Both the position numbers and the translations under genes were made by a program. From NCBI GenBank assembly GCA_949282385.1, contig CASDOP010000006.1, positions 41,343 through 105,342 on the forward strand: DNA of 64,000 nucleotides, written 5' to 3'. Position 1 is the first letter of the stretch, and each line of letters opens with the position of its first letter. The stretch is from an uncultured Clostridia bacterium (GTDB lineage: Bacteria; Bacillota; Clostridia; Christensenellales; Borkfalkiaceae). Under the pieces are notes generated by a model. The model saw only the letters and a program-made list of their open reading frames with translations, was not told the origin of the DNA and made no database searches. Shown in pieces: positions 41,703 to 50,506 of the stretch.

Positions 41703-41742
41703 ATATTCAGTCAATATAACACTTTTGGGGGAATACAGAAAA

Positions 41743-42498
41743 ATGATTTTAGATAGTTTCAGCTTAAAGGGTAAAGTTGCCATAGTTACAGGCTCCAACA
41801 CTGGTCTGGGACAGGGCATCTGCCGCGCCTTTGCCGAGGCGGGCGCCAAGGTTGTGGGCGTTTCGAGAAGACCTTCCACCGAAACGGAAGAACTCATCGG
41901 CAAGGATAAGTTTTACAATGTGATAGCCGACCTCTCCTCCTGCGCGGTCATTCCCGAAGTAATTGAAAAGACGCTGGAAAAGTTCGGCAGAATTGATATA
42001 CTCGTAAACAACGCGGGCATCATAAAGCGTCAGGACTCTTTGGAATTTTCCGAAGAGAACTGGGACAGCGTTCTCAACGTCAACTTAAAGACGGTGTTCT
42101 TCCTCACTCAGGCGGTTGCACAGCAGTTCGTAAAACAGCAGTCGGGCGGCAAGATAATCAACATCGCTTCCATGCTGTCCTATCAGGGCGGCATACGCGT
42201 TCCTTCATACACCGCTTCCAAGTCGGCGATACGCGGAATTACCATGACGCTCGCCAACGAGTGGGCTAAATACGGCATTAACGTAAACGGCATAGCGCCC
42301 GGATATATGGCTACCAACAACACCCAGGCGCTCCGCCAGGACGAGGAAAGAAGCTCAGACATACTCGCGCGCATACCCGCAGGCAGATGGGGAACTCCCG
42401 CCGACCTCGAGGGCGCGGCGGTATTCCTAGCCTCCTCCGCTTCCGACTATGTGAACGGCTTCACCATTGCCGTGGACGGCGGCTGGCTGGGAAGATAA
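41743..42498 (+). CDS. kduD: 2-dehydro-3-deoxy-D-gluconate 5-dehydrogenase
   Basis: A 251-residue short-chain dehydrogenase. The start MILDSFSLKGKVAIVTGSNT followed by TGLGQG is characteristic of KduD. NNAG, the catalytic Ser in the NIASMLSY region and Tyr-x3-Lys (YTASK) are present, and the C-terminus ends VDGGWLGR. It reduces the KduI product to 2-keto-3-deoxygluconate, joining the unsaturated uronate branch to KdgK. The frame is open far upstream, but the ATG at 41743 follows the promoter and a GGGGGAA box and gives the normal family length. It is the only uronate-pathway enzyme transcribed from the plus strand apart from pectinesterase. Confidence 0.95.
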   Translation: MILDSFSLKGKVAIVTGSNTGLGQGICRAFAEAGAKVVGVSRRPSTETEELIGKDKFYNVIADLSSCAVIPEVIEKTLEKFGRIDILVNNAGIIKRQDSLEFSEENWDSVLNVNLKTVFFLTQAVAQQFVKQQSGGKIINIASMLSYQGGIRVPSYTASKSAIRGITMTLANEWAKYGINVNGIAPGYMATNNTQALRQDEERSSDILARIPAGRWGTPADLEGAAVFLASSASDYVNGFTIAVDGGWLGR

Positions 42499-42558
42499 TC
42501 CCTTACGCACAAACGCTGTTTAAATTCAAACGGCAAATTTAAACACAATAAACATAAA

Positions 42559-42590
42559 CGGCGCACGAAAAAGTGCGCCGCTTTGGTTTT
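42559..42590 (+). terminator. Terminator of kduD
   Basis: An eight-base stem (42559-42566 with 42573-42580) is followed by CTTTGGTTTT on the plus strand. Confidence 0.7.
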
Positions 42591-42640
42591 TATAAATGTC
42601 AAACGTCGGGCAATATGCGCCGATGATTGAGGAAAAGCGA

Positions 42641-42685
42641 ATAAAAAAAGGATGCGGCGCGAGAGAAAAATTCTCTCGCGCCGCA
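42641..42685 (-). terminator. Terminator of the MATE-deacetylase operon
   Basis: A stem of about 15 bases (42653-42667 with 42671-42685) is followed by CCTTTTTTT on the minus strand, after the deacetylase stop. Confidence 0.88.
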
Positions 42686-42741
42686 CCCTTCGGACGAGGG
42701 AACATCCGAAGAAGAATATATAGGAGTTAAGGGGAAATCAT

Positions 42742-43605
42742 TCAACTTCTGAATTTAACCGAACAGCCCGCGTCTATCTTGTAAACCTCGCCGCGGATTT
42801 CCAGCCAGACGGGCATGCATGAGGGATTGAACACTCTTTCGCCGTCGATGGAATATACGAGCGAGCGATACGCCTCGACATAGTCGCATATCTGCCCGTT
42901 AGCGGCATACCACACGTCGTCCCTGCCCGATATTTCGCGGGAAAAACGCTCCATTACGTCCCAGTTGTCGTTATCGTCGAACTCGTAGCTGTGTCCCCAT
43001 ACGTAGAACAGCCAAGGCTCTCTGAATTTGAACTCATCTTCGGGACGTTTATTTAAAAATTTATCGAGCAGGTCAAACAGCTGTGCGTCGTTGTGGTGGC
43101 AGGTGGGGTTCCATTCGAGGAAATCTTCGGGCAGCGCGAACGAGCGGGTGGAAAAAGTCGTTCTGGCATACTTTACGCCCAGGTCGGAAAGAACGCGCTT
43201 GATGTCCCCGTTGAAACCGTTGTAAGCGTACGCCATGCCGTTGACTATGCGGCAAAACTTGTTTTCGAGGTAGGCGCGGTTGTCCGCAACCTCCTTTATC
43301 GCTTCGCACAGCGGAACTTTGTTTAAAAATATGTGTCTTGCGCCGTGAAGCGCTATTTCCTGACCGCATTCGCAGAATGTCGAATATGTTTGCTCTTCGT
43401 CCATTCTGCCGTGCCAGTTCTCGCAGTTGAAAAGGCGGGAATTGAGGTTGAAAGTCGCTTTAAGATTATATTTATTGAATATGCCGAGCAGTTTTTTGTC
43501 CGACCCCACGCCGTCGTCGTAGCTGAAAGTTACGGCTTTCGATTTGCCTTCGGGGAAGCGCATATATTTTTCTTCAAACATCTGCCTGAAAATTTTTTCT
43601 GCCAT
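42742..43605 (-). CDS. Polysaccharide deacetylase family protein
   Basis: A 287-residue NodB-homology protein. Motif 1 AVTFSYDDGVGSD supplies the catalytic Asp and metal Asp, and motif 2 EIALHGARHIFL supplies the two His ligands. No signal peptide is visible, so it may act on a cytoplasmic or small soluble substrate rather than on the wall. The ATG at 43605 has an AGAGGAG box; a longer frame upstream runs into the MATE gene and is rejected. It starts four bases after that gene ends and is the third gene of a MATE-MATE-deacetylase operon. The pairing suggests processing of an exported or imported acetylated compound, but this is inference. Confidence 0.86.
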   Translation of the reverse strand: MAEKIFRQMFEEKYMRFPEGKSKAVTFSYDDGVGSDKKLLGIFNKYNLKATFNLNSRLFNCENWHGRMDEEQTYSTFCECGQEIALHGARHIFLNKVPLCEAIKEVADNRAYLENKFCRIVNGMAYAYNGFNGDIKRVLSDLGVKYARTTFSTRSFALPEDFLEWNPTCHHNDAQLFDLLDKFLNKRPEDEFKFREPWLFYVWGHSYEFDDNDNWDVMERFSREISGRDDVWYAANGQICDYVEAYRSLVYSIDGERVFNPSCMPVWLEIRGEVYKIDAGCSVKFRS

Positions 43606-43609
43606 ACTC

Positions 43610-45196
43610 TTACTCCTCTGTACCTTGTTTATCCGACAGATTTTCTTCTGCGGGCAATTCTTCGGACGGGCATTCCGTAGATGAAAGCGTAACTTCGCCT
43701 GCGCCCGCCTCGGCTTTAACCAAGTTGTTATCCTGCGCAATTTCGCCCTCTTCAGAGGCGGCTTTTTCGGCATAATTATTGAGCATGCCCGAAGCCTTCC
43801 GCCATCTGCCCGATATTATTCTGGATGTAAACAGTATGGAACGAAGTCCCCAGTCTGCAACCATGCCTATCCACAAGCCGAGCGCGCCGAGGTGAAGCGA
43901 GGGTATAAGCGGCGTACACATTATAAAGCAAAGACCGACGCGCATTACCGCCATAGACGTTATGGCGCTGACCATCGTGTAGCGCACGTCGCTTGTCGCC
44001 TTGAGAACGGCGGGTCCGCCGAATGACAGGGGATATGTGAAGAGCTGTACCGCGAAGCAAAGCGTAATGCACTGATGCGCCATATTTACCGCTTCCGTCG
44101 TAATCGTATCGGCAAATACGCCGACCAGCAGGGAAGAACATGCCCACGTTACGGCTACGCACGCGGCGTTGCCGATAAACGAGATTATGAACATCTTTTT
44201 TATGTAGTATTTAACGCAGTCCACGTCGCCCGTACCGACCGCCTGTCCGACTACGGTAAGAATGGATGTGTTTATACCGTTGCCGACTATCGAACCGATA
44301 GTATTGATATTTTGCGTAACCGAATTGGCGACGTTGGCGTTGTTTACCTTTGCCGCTCCGTATATGACGTCATATGAAGCATCGGCGACAAAAGAAGCCG
44401 TCATAACCTTTCCCACCTGGAAAAGGCAACTTTCTATACCGCTGGGAATGGCAAGCAAAGCTATGCGCTTGATTATGCCTGCGTCAAAGCGGAATTTTTC
44501 AAAAATTTTAATTTTAACCGTGTTGTTTTTGTTGGTAAGCAACGCAGTCAGGAATATGGCAGGGAACGCACGCGAAATGAGCGTTGCAAGTCCCGCGCCC
44601 AGCACGCCGAGGTTCAGTCCGTATATGAAAAGCGCGTTAAAACCTACGTTGAGGCAGAAACTTATACCTGCGCTCGTCATGGTGTTCATGCTCTTTCTTT
44701 CCGCCCTCAATATAGCCGCCGAAGCATAGAACATGGCAAGGAACGGATAAGAAGCCGCCATCATGTAAAAGTAGGTATATGCGTAATCTTTATAACCCGT
44801 CGCATCGCCGTTGAATATCAGGTCGATGATCTGCTTGTTGAAAATGAGGCATACCGCCGCCACGACGAGCGAAGCGCACAACATCAATACATACAGCTGT
44901 TTGGCGGATTTGTTCGCGTCTTCAATCTTTTTAGCGCCCAGACACTGCGAAGTTATTATAGCTCCGCCCGTGCCGAATGCGGCAAACAGCTGTATCATAA
45001 CGTTAGAAATCTGGTCAACGTTGGAAACTGCCGACATTGCCGTGCCGTTTTCGCCGACGCTCTTTACCATGAACGAGTCAACCAATCCCAGGGACATCGT
45101 GAATGCCGATTCTATGACTATGGGAAGAATGAGCATGAACAACGCCTTGTTCGTAAACAGCGAATAACGCTTTTTAGTCCTCTGAACAGTCTGCAA
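43610..45196 (-). CDS. MATE-family multidrug efflux transporter, second tandem copy
   Basis: A 528-residue MATE transporter with 12 predicted helices and a charged C-terminal extension of about 60 residues rich in Glu. It pairs with the next gene upstream: both open with MQTVQR-KKRYSLFTNK and share GTGGAIITSQ or TGGAIITSQ and AIPSGVESCLFQ-like segments, so they arose by tandem duplication. The start codon is TTG, behind a GGAGGAT box. MATE proteins export cationic drugs or metabolites using Na+ or H+. The substrate is unknown. Confidence 0.92.
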   Translation of the reverse strand: MQTVQRTKKRYSLFTNKALFMLILPIVIESAFTMSLGLVDSFMVKSVGENGTAMSAVSNVDQISNVMIQLFAAFGTGGAIITSQCLGAKKIEDANKSAKQLYVLMLCASLVVAAVCLIFNKQIIDLIFNGDATGYKDYAYTYFYMMAASYPFLAMFYASAAILRAERKSMNTMTSAGISFCLNVGFNALFIYGLNLGVLGAGLATLISRAFPAIFLTALLTNKNNTVKIKIFEKFRFDAGIIKRIALLAIPSGIESCLFQVGKVMTASFVADASYDVIYGAAKVNNANVANSVTQNINTIGSIVGNGINTSILTVVGQAVGTGDVDCVKYYIKKMFIISFIGNAACVAVTWACSSLLVGVFADTITTEAVNMAHQCITLCFAVQLFTYPLSFGGPAVLKATSDVRYTMVSAITSMAVMRVGLCFIMCTPLIPSLHLGALGLWIGMVADWGLRSILFTSRIISGRWRKASGMLNNYAEKAASEEGEIAQDNNLVKAEAGAGEVTLSSTECPSEELPAEENLSDKQGTEE

Positions 45197-45209
45197 TTAT
45201 TTTATCCTC

Positions 45210-46700
45210 CTATGCCGTCTCTTCCGTTCCCTCTTTACCCGAGGCGGCAACCTCTTTGAGCATGCCCGAAGATTTCTTCCACCTGCCCGTAAGAAGGCGG
45301 GACACGAAGAGTATCGAACGCATGCACCAGTCGGCGCACATGGATATCCAATAGCCCATTGCGCCCATCTCGAATTTGAAACCGAAAGTCGACAACAGCC
45401 AGGGCGTGAGGGCGTCGTCCACGAGAAGGAAGCACAGTCCCACGCGCATGATAATCATCGACGATATAGCCGACCACATTACGTACCTCACGTCGCTCGT
45501 CGCCTTTAAAATGGCGGGCGTCGTGAAAGATAACGGGTAAGTTACGAGCTGGAAGGCAAGACAGAGGTACAGACATCTCAGGGCTATGGGATATGCCTCG
45601 GCGGGGTATTCCCACATATATATCAGCCACTGACTTGTACCCATTATCAGAGCAACCGCTATGGCGTTAGCGACGAACGACACGAGAAACATTCGCTTTA
45701 TGTAATACTTTACGCAATCGACGTCGCCCGTACCGACCGCCTGACCTATTACGGTGAGGCAGGAAGTACCCACGCCGCTACCCACGACGGAGGCTATGTT
45801 GTTGAGGTTGTTCGCCGCCGTGTTGGCGTTTGCCTGTATGTTTATGTTCTCCCCGAGTTCGGGGTTGTAATTTATGTAGCAGCCCGCATTGACGAAGGTG
45901 TTCGTCATCAGTTTTCCGAGTTGGAAAAGGCAACTTTCCACGCCGCTGGGAATGGCGATGAAGAGAATGCGCTTTACCATCTTCATATCGAATTTAAACT
46001 TTACGAACAGCTTGACGGTGAGCACGTTTTTGTCGCTCATAAGCAGAACGCGCATATAAATTGCGGGAATTGCTCTGGCAATGAGCGTTGCGAGCGCCGC
46101 GCCCGAAACGCCCATCTTCAATGCCATTATGAAGAGCGCGTTGAGCGCGATGTTGACTACGCAGCTTATGCCCGCGCTCGTCATGGTAACGAGGCTCTTG
46201 CGCTGTGCGCGCAGAAGCGCCGCGCTGCCGTTGAATATGCCTATGAAGGGGAACGACGCAGCGGTTATGTAGAAATACTGCCTCTGCATTTCCATGAGCG
46301 AGCCTTCCACGTCGGGGTAGGCGAGCTGAAGGAGCTGCAGATTGAGTATCAGGCACACGGCGGCTATGAACAGGGAGAATATCAGTACGAGAACGAGCAT
46401 GTGTTTCGCGCTCTTGCCGGCATTTTCCGTATCCTTCGCGCCGAGATATTGCGAAGTTATTATCGCTCCGCCCGTCGCAAACGCCGAGAAGAGCTGAATT
46501 ATAAGGTTGTTTATAAAGTCGACGTTGGATACGGCGTTGCTCGCATGCCCCGCCTCGTCTATCGTGGATACCATGATAGAGTCGAACATGCCCAGCGAAG
46601 TTGAGAATATGGATTCTATAACTATGGGAGCAATCAGCCAGAAAAGCTGTTTGTTGGTGAACAGCGAATAACGCTTTTTAGCCCTCTGAACGGTCTGCAA
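45210..46700 (-). CDS. MATE-family multidrug efflux transporter, first tandem copy
   Basis: A 496-residue MATE transporter with 12 helices. Start TTG at 46700, behind a GGAGGG box, with the first 18 codons almost identical to those of the second copy while the rest has diverged. The two may form functionally distinct or hetero-oligomeric exporters. The gene is divergent from an AraC regulator, and a perfect palindrome overlaps its -10 box, so it is probably repressed by default. About 13 bases separate it from the second MATE gene, so they are cotranscribed. Confidence 0.92.
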   Translation of the reverse strand: MQTVQRAKKRYSLFTNKQLFWLIAPIVIESIFSTSLGMFDSIMVSTIDEAGHASNAVSNVDFINNLIIQLFSAFATGGAIITSQYLGAKDTENAGKSAKHMLVLVLIFSLFIAAVCLILNLQLLQLAYPDVEGSLMEMQRQYFYITAASFPFIGIFNGSAALLRAQRKSLVTMTSAGISCVVNIALNALFIMALKMGVSGAALATLIARAIPAIYMRVLLMSDKNVLTVKLFVKFKFDMKMVKRILFIAIPSGVESCLFQLGKLMTNTFVNAGCYINYNPELGENINIQANANTAANNLNNIASVVGSGVGTSCLTVIGQAVGTGDVDCVKYYIKRMFLVSFVANAIAVALIMGTSQWLIYMWEYPAEAYPIALRCLYLCLAFQLVTYPLSFTTPAILKATSDVRYVMWSAISSMIIMRVGLCFLLVDDALTPWLLSTFGFKFEMGAMGYWISMCADWCMRSILFVSRLLTGRWKKSSGMLKEVAASGKEGTEETA

Positions 46701-46737
46701 TTAATTCCCTCCGACTCCCCTCGCGGAATATTTTTTG

Positions 46738-46758
46738 ATTGTAAAAATATTTTACAAT
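46738..46758. promoter_or_regulatory. Palindrome over the MATE promoter
   Basis: ATTGTAAAA and TTTTACAAT form a perfect nine-base inverted repeat around a three-base centre. It overlaps the -10 box of the MATE promoter and lies upstream of the divergent araC-type gene, so it is a likely operator. Confidence 0.65.
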
Positions 46759-46777
46759 AGTTTTTCTTGATTTTCAA
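46749..46777 (-). promoter_or_regulatory. Promoter of the MATE-deacetylase operon
   Basis: On the minus strand TTGAAA (46772-46777) and TAAAAT (46749-46754) are spaced by 17 bases. Confidence 0.65.
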
Positions 46778-46796
46778 CAGGTTTATGCGCTATAAT
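46767..46796 (+). promoter_or_regulatory. Promoter of the AraC-type regulator gene
   Basis: TTGATT (46767-46772) and TATAAT (46791-46796) are spaced by 18 bases. It overlaps the divergent MATE promoter at its -35 end. Confidence 0.7.
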
Positions 46797-46838
46797 AATT
46801 AAAAAATACTGATTTTTCAACAATAAAAGGGAGTTTTT

Positions 46839-47675
46839 ATGAGCGGTTGCACTCCATCCAAAACACACGGGACGGTTATCGATAAAATTTACGCCGAAAG
46901 CATCGTGCGAGAACGCGGTTTTATAATGCTCGCGCCGCACTGCCACAACTACTTTGAATTTTTCTACGTCGAAGACGGCGCATGCAGCTTTTTCATAGAA
47001 AACAACATGTACGATCTTCATGCGGGCGACATCATGCTCATTCCTCCGCAGGTATTCCATTACACGAGGTATATGCTCGGTCAATGCAAAAGAAGCGACA
47101 TATTTTTCCGCCGCGAGGACATACCCGAAAGCGTGAAAAAACTTTTCCCGCGCGCAGATAACTTTTTTGACGAAATGCGCATTATGCAAATGCCCGAAGC
47201 GTACCGCGAACAGATTTCCGCACTGATAGCGCGCATGATAAGGGAAGAAAAAATCAACGACGAGCGTTCTCCCCTCATGATGGGCGTGCTCTTGCAGGAA
47301 ATTTTAATTCTCTGCAGCAGGGAATGCAGTCTGCTCGACGGCATGCCGTCCGAAATACATACCACCGACCGACCGATAGTTCAGGCGGCGCAATTCATTA
47401 AAAACAGATACATGGACGACATCTCCGCCGCGGACATCGCCGAGGCTGCGGGATACAGCGCAAATTATCTGAGCAAAAAATTCAGAGAGGCTGCGGGCAT
47501 AGGTCTGCACGAATACCTTACCTTCATAAGGCTTCAGCGAGCCGCGCTCGAACTCATCGAAACGGACGACACTATAACCTGCATAGCTCTGCGGTGCGGA
47601 TTTTCGGACGCAAACTACTTTAAAGACGCGTTCAAAAAGAAATACGGCGTAACTCCGAGGGCGTACAGAAAGTAA
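46839..47675 (+). CDS. AraC-family transcriptional regulator with cupin sensor
   Basis: A 278-residue regulator. The N-terminal half is a cupin (LAPHCHNYFEFFYVEDG, then DLHAGDIMLIPPQVFHY) that may bind a small sugar-like ligand. The C-terminal half has two helix-turn-helix units: ISAADIAEAAGYSANYLSKK and ITCIALRCGFSDANYFKDAF, ending GVTPRAYRK. The start has a GGGAG box. It is divergent from the MATE-deacetylase operon, which it most likely controls. Cupin AraC proteins often sense carbohydrates, so it could instead act on pectin genes, but distance argues against that. Confidence 0.92.
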   Translation: MSGCTPSKTHGTVIDKIYAESIVRERGFIMLAPHCHNYFEFFYVEDGACSFFIENNMYDLHAGDIMLIPPQVFHYTRYMLGQCKRSDIFFRREDIPESVKKLFPRADNFFDEMRIMQMPEAYREQISALIARMIREEKINDERSPLMMGVLLQEILILCSRECSLLDGMPSEIHTTDRPIVQAAQFIKNRYMDDISAADIAEAAGYSANYLSKKFREAAGIGLHEYLTFIRLQRAALELIETDDTITCIALRCGFSDANYFKDAFKKKYGVTPRAYRK

Positions 47676-47739
47676 CGTTTTTACAAATATTGCCTTTACG
47701 TTGCTTTTTTGCGGTTTGCGCGCGCAGGCGCAAAGTCGT

Positions 47740-47768
47740 TTGACTTATAAGCGTTTTGACTATAAAAT
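47740..47768 (+). promoter_or_regulatory. Promoter of the yitT-type gene, probably leaderless
   Basis: TTGACT (47740-47745) and TAAAAT (47763-47768) are spaced by 17 bases. Seven bases separate the -10 box from the ATG at 47776, with no ribosome binding site. Confidence 0.7.
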
Positions 47769-47775
47769 AATTGAT

Positions 47776-48702
47776 ATGAAGAGCGAAAAAAGACTTAAAA
47801 CCGAAGATTTTATTAAACGTTATCTCATAATTACTTTAGGCTGCGTGCTGTACGCGGCAGGGGTAGTCATTTTCCTGCAGGCGGGCAACCTCGCAGGCGG
47901 CGGCGCGACGGGCATTGCGCTCATCATAAACGAAGTTACGGGCTTCAGCACGGGTATAACGACGTTTATAATAAACGTTCCCCTCATGCTGTGGGGGTGG
48001 AAGGTATTCGGCAAGGAATTTTTCTTTTCCACGCTGTACGTGATAGCCTTTTCCTCCCTGCTCATGTGGCTGGCGGACAAAGCTTTTCTCGAATGGATAC
48101 CCGAGATATACGGCAAAAACTTTTTGCCCCTCACAAACAACATGCTGATAAACGCCGTAACGGGCGGCGCGCTGTTCGGTTTGGGTATGGGACTTATTTT
48201 CCGCTGCGGTTCCTCTTCGGGCGGCACGGATATACCCGTAAAAGTGCTTAAAAAGAAATTCAGGCACATCAGCACGGGCATAATATCTATGATTTCCGAC
48301 GTGTTAATCGTTGCCTGCTCGGTTTTCGCATATAAGGAAAACACTCTCGAAGTGCTGTTTTTCACCGTTCTTTCCGTCGTCGTCTTCACGTTCGTTTTCG
48401 ACAAAGTGCTTTACGGCGGCAACTCGGCAAAGATGGTATTCATAGTTTCGGAAAGCGCCTATGCACAATCTATCTGCGACAGAGTGCTTAAAGAACTTGA
48501 CGCCGGCGCAACATTCATAGACGCTCGCGGCGGCTACACGGGCGAGGACAAAAAGGTGCTGCTGTGCGTGGTTAAACCCATAGTTTACCCCCGCCTCCGC
48601 GACATAGTGCGCGAGGAGGACAAAAAGGCGTTCATGATAGTTTCCTCCGCAAAAGAAATATACGGCGAAGGGTACTTAAGCCCCGACAAGGAAGAGATTT
48701 AA
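47776..48702 (+). CDS. YitT-family membrane protein
   Basis: A 308-residue protein with five or six membrane helices (about 14-185) and a C-terminal cytoplasmic DUF2179 domain (KMVFIVSESAYAQSICDRVL, then TFIDARGGYTGEDKKVLLCV). The first helix carries GVVIFLQAGNLAGGGATGIAL, and RCGSSSGGTDIPVKVLKKK is a typical YitT loop. YitT proteins are widespread in Firmicutes; their transport substrate is unknown. The ATG at 47776 is the only start before the first helix, and it lacks a ribosome binding site. A start 25 codons upstream would lie before the promoter and is rejected. Confidence 0.9.
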   Translation: MKSEKRLKTEDFIKRYLIITLGCVLYAAGVVIFLQAGNLAGGGATGIALIINEVTGFSTGITTFIINVPLMLWGWKVFGKEFFFSTLYVIAFSSLLMWLADKAFLEWIPEIYGKNFLPLTNNMLINAVTGGALFGLGMGLIFRCGSSSGGTDIPVKVLKKKFRHISTGIISMISDVLIVACSVFAYKENTLEVLFFTVLSVVVFTFVFDKVLYGGNSAKMVFIVSESAYAQSICDRVLKELDAGATFIDARGGYTGEDKKVLLCVVKPIVYPRLRDIVREEDKKAFMIVSSAKEIYGEGYLSPDKEEI

Positions 48703-48827
48703 CCAAGCGTGATTTAACGATGCATGCCGCCAGCCATGCGCATAACAAAATGCACGCAACAACGCGCGCCGTCCGACATTCACGCAGCAACACGCGCGTA
48801 ACAAAGCGTAATTTTTAATCGAAGCAC

Positions 48828-48858
48828 AAAAAACCGCCCGCGCCTTTGCGCGAGCGGT
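48828..48858 (-). terminator. Terminator of the 165-residue membrane protein gene
   Basis: An 11-base stem with one T-G pair is followed by six T on the minus strand. The 100 bases between it and the yitT stop contain only short GC-rich repeats (ACGCGCG-type) and no gene. Confidence 0.8.
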
Positions 48859-48878
48859 TAATTAATTTAACTTAAAAA

Positions 48879-49376
48879 TTATTTGTTAGCTTTTGCTACA
48901 GCCGCACTGCCTGCGCCGCAGATAACGCCGCCGATTACGAGCAACCATGCGCCGATTGCGGGAACCATTTCCATTCCGCCAAGCTTAATAAGTTCGTTGT
49001 TGCAGAACACGAACGTGAATACAAGTGCAAGGATTGCGCATATAAGAGTAACTGCGCCTGCGCCTACTGCGATACCCTTAACGATTTTAGCGTTGATAAA
49101 TACGGAAGCGGCAGCTGCTATAACAGCAATGATACCAGCGGCAAGAGTTACATAAATAAATGCAACCATTGCATCGTAGCCGTCCATAGATTTATCAGCC
49201 ATCGCTTTGTAACCGTCGTTCATGTCGGCAAGATCTTTAAGTACGCCCGTCTCGCTCATTTCGCCCAACTTTACGGTTACCCAGTCAATGCTGAGACCGA
49301 CAATGACGAGTACAAGACCAACGATTGCAACAACTATTGCTATAATAGCATTAGTGTTAAGTTTTTTAGATGCCAT
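48879..49376 (-). CDS. Four-helix membrane protein, claudin-like layout (165 residues)
   Basis: A protein with four predicted helices: about 12-32, 70-92, 98-118 and 135-156. A polar loop of about 38 residues between the first two contains SIDWVTVKLGEMSETG. The same design (SxDWVT after helix 1, large first loop, FxFCN in helix 3) occurs in the next gene upstream, so the two are paralogues. No function is recognised. The second of two nearby ATG codons (49376) is the start, because the GGGGG box is adjacent to the first. A consensus promoter lies about 90 bases upstream. Confidence 0.75.
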   Translation of the reverse strand: MASKKLNTNAIIAIVVAIVGLVLVIVGLSIDWVTVKLGEMSETGVLKDLADMNDGYKAMADKSMDGYDAMVAFIYVTLAAGIIAVIAAAASVFINAKIVKGIAVGAGAVTLICAILALVFTFVFCNNELIKLGGMEMVPAIGAWLLVIGGVICGAGSAAVAKANK

Positions 49377-49466
49377 TTTTTTCATCCCCCTGAATTTTTT
49401 TAGGACAATGTCCTTATTTTTTTATTTGAAGCGGATAAAAAATAGTTATTTCCGCCTCATGAGATT

Positions 49467-49495
49467 ATTTTATCACGGTTGCACCTCATTGTCAA
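49467..49495 (-). promoter_or_regulatory. Promoter of the 165-residue membrane protein gene
   Basis: On the minus strand a perfect TTGACA (49490-49495) and TAAAAT (49467-49472) are spaced by 17 bases. The leader holds a small inverted repeat AGGACA/TGTCCT (about 49401-49413). Confidence 0.75.
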
Positions 49496-49638
49496 CACTA
49501 ATTTCATAATTTTATCACAATTTTGTCATTTTATGTAGATAAAATAAACTATCTGATGAATATTCTTGCAAAAGCAAGAATTTTTAAGCTCACCCCTTCC
49601 CTTTTGATAACGAAAAACTCGCATCTGTATAAGAACGC

Positions 49639-49671
49639 AAAAAAGTCGCCCGCGCACAAAGCGCGGGCGAC
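49639..49671 (-). terminator. Terminator of the 216-residue membrane protein gene
   Basis: An 11-base GC stem (49645-49655 with 49661-49671) is followed by six T on the minus strand. Confidence 0.88.
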
Positions 49672-49711
49672 GATTTTACAGACAATATTAATCTGTATAT
49701 GTAAATAGCTG

Positions 49712-50362
49712 TTATTCTGCGTCCGTTTTTTCCTCTTCGGGTTCAGCCGCGGGTGCTGCCTCTGCTACAGGCGCTGCCTCTGCCGCGGGAGCTGCTTCAG
49801 TTGCGGGCGTAGCTTCTGCCACGGGAGCTGCTTCTGCCGCGGGTGCCTGCTGTGCTTTAGGCGACAAAAGAGCAAACGCACATGCCCCTGCATCCAATAT
49901 AGCGCCGACGACAAGCATCCATACCCCGGTATTCGGAGTGCAAGCGAAATCCATTTGCTGAGCGGCAAGTTTGAATTCATCCGAATTGCAGAACAAGAAT
50001 GTATATACGACTGCGAGAACTGCGAAAAGAATAGTTAATCCTGCAAGTAAAAGCGTAATCGCCTTGACTGCCTTGTGCTTATAGAACAACGAAACAAAAA
50101 TAGCTATCGTAGCAAATATGCCCATTACGAGAGCGATATAAATATAAGCGTTCATTTCGTCGTAATATGCAGGCGAAAAACCGGCAGTCGATTTGTATCC
50201 GTCGCTGAAATCGGCAAGATCGCCGAGGTTAAAACCAAATCCTATGCCCTGGATGCGCATCGTTACCCAATCGGAACTCATTCCGATAATCAGAAAAATC
50301 AGACCGACCAACGCCGCGCAAGCCGCTCCGAGAGCAACTTTGTTAACATTTTTTAAGTCCAT
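49712..50362 (-). CDS. Four-helix membrane protein with Pro/Ala/Glu repeat tail (216 residues)
   Basis: A paralogue of the adjacent 165-residue protein: helix 1 near 9-29, then SSDWVTMRIQG and a first loop of about 40 residues, helices near 73-93, 98-121 and 142-165. It differs in a C-terminal extension (about 169-216) of imperfect repeats of the type AP-A/V-AEA, ending in an acidic stretch. Such tails can span the cell wall or act as flexible cytoplasmic spacers. The repeats are encoded by near-identical DNA units and may vary in number between strains. A GGGG box precedes the start. Confidence 0.75.
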   Translation of the reverse strand: MDLKNVNKVALGAACAALVGLIFLIIGMSSDWVTMRIQGIGFGFNLGDLADFSDGYKSTAGFSPAYYDEMNAYIYIALVMGIFATIAIFVSLFYKHKAVKAITLLLAGLTILFAVLAVVYTFLFCNSDEFKLAAQQMDFACTPNTGVWMLVVGAILDAGACAFALLSPKAQQAPAAEAAPVAEATPATEAAPAAEAAPVAEAAPAAEPEEEKTDAE

Positions 50363-50415
50363 ATTCTACCCCTTTTTTAATTTACATGTCGCGCACGGCG
50401 GCATGATTAAAAAAA

Positions 50416-50444
50416 ATTTTACCACACTGTGTCCAATAAGTCAA
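50416..50444 (-). promoter_or_regulatory. Promoter of the 216-residue membrane protein gene
   Basis: On the minus strand TTGACT (50439-50444) and TAAAAT (50416-50421) are spaced by 17 bases. Confidence 0.7.
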
Positions 50445-50506
50445 TATGGCGGGATAACATTATGTCGAAAAATACACAAAAGCTGACAATAACAGAAAAG
50501 AAGGCG

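Noticed and set aside
41410..41742. Upstream in-frame extension of kduD
   Set aside because: It precedes the visible promoter, is Arg/Pro-rich and unlike any SDR N-terminus; the ATG at 41743 gives the family's normal length.
49848..50362. Reading the two four-helix proteins as true claudins or as MARVEL-type channels
   Set aside because: Only the helix layout and a W-containing loop are shared; the claudin signature with its cysteines is absent.
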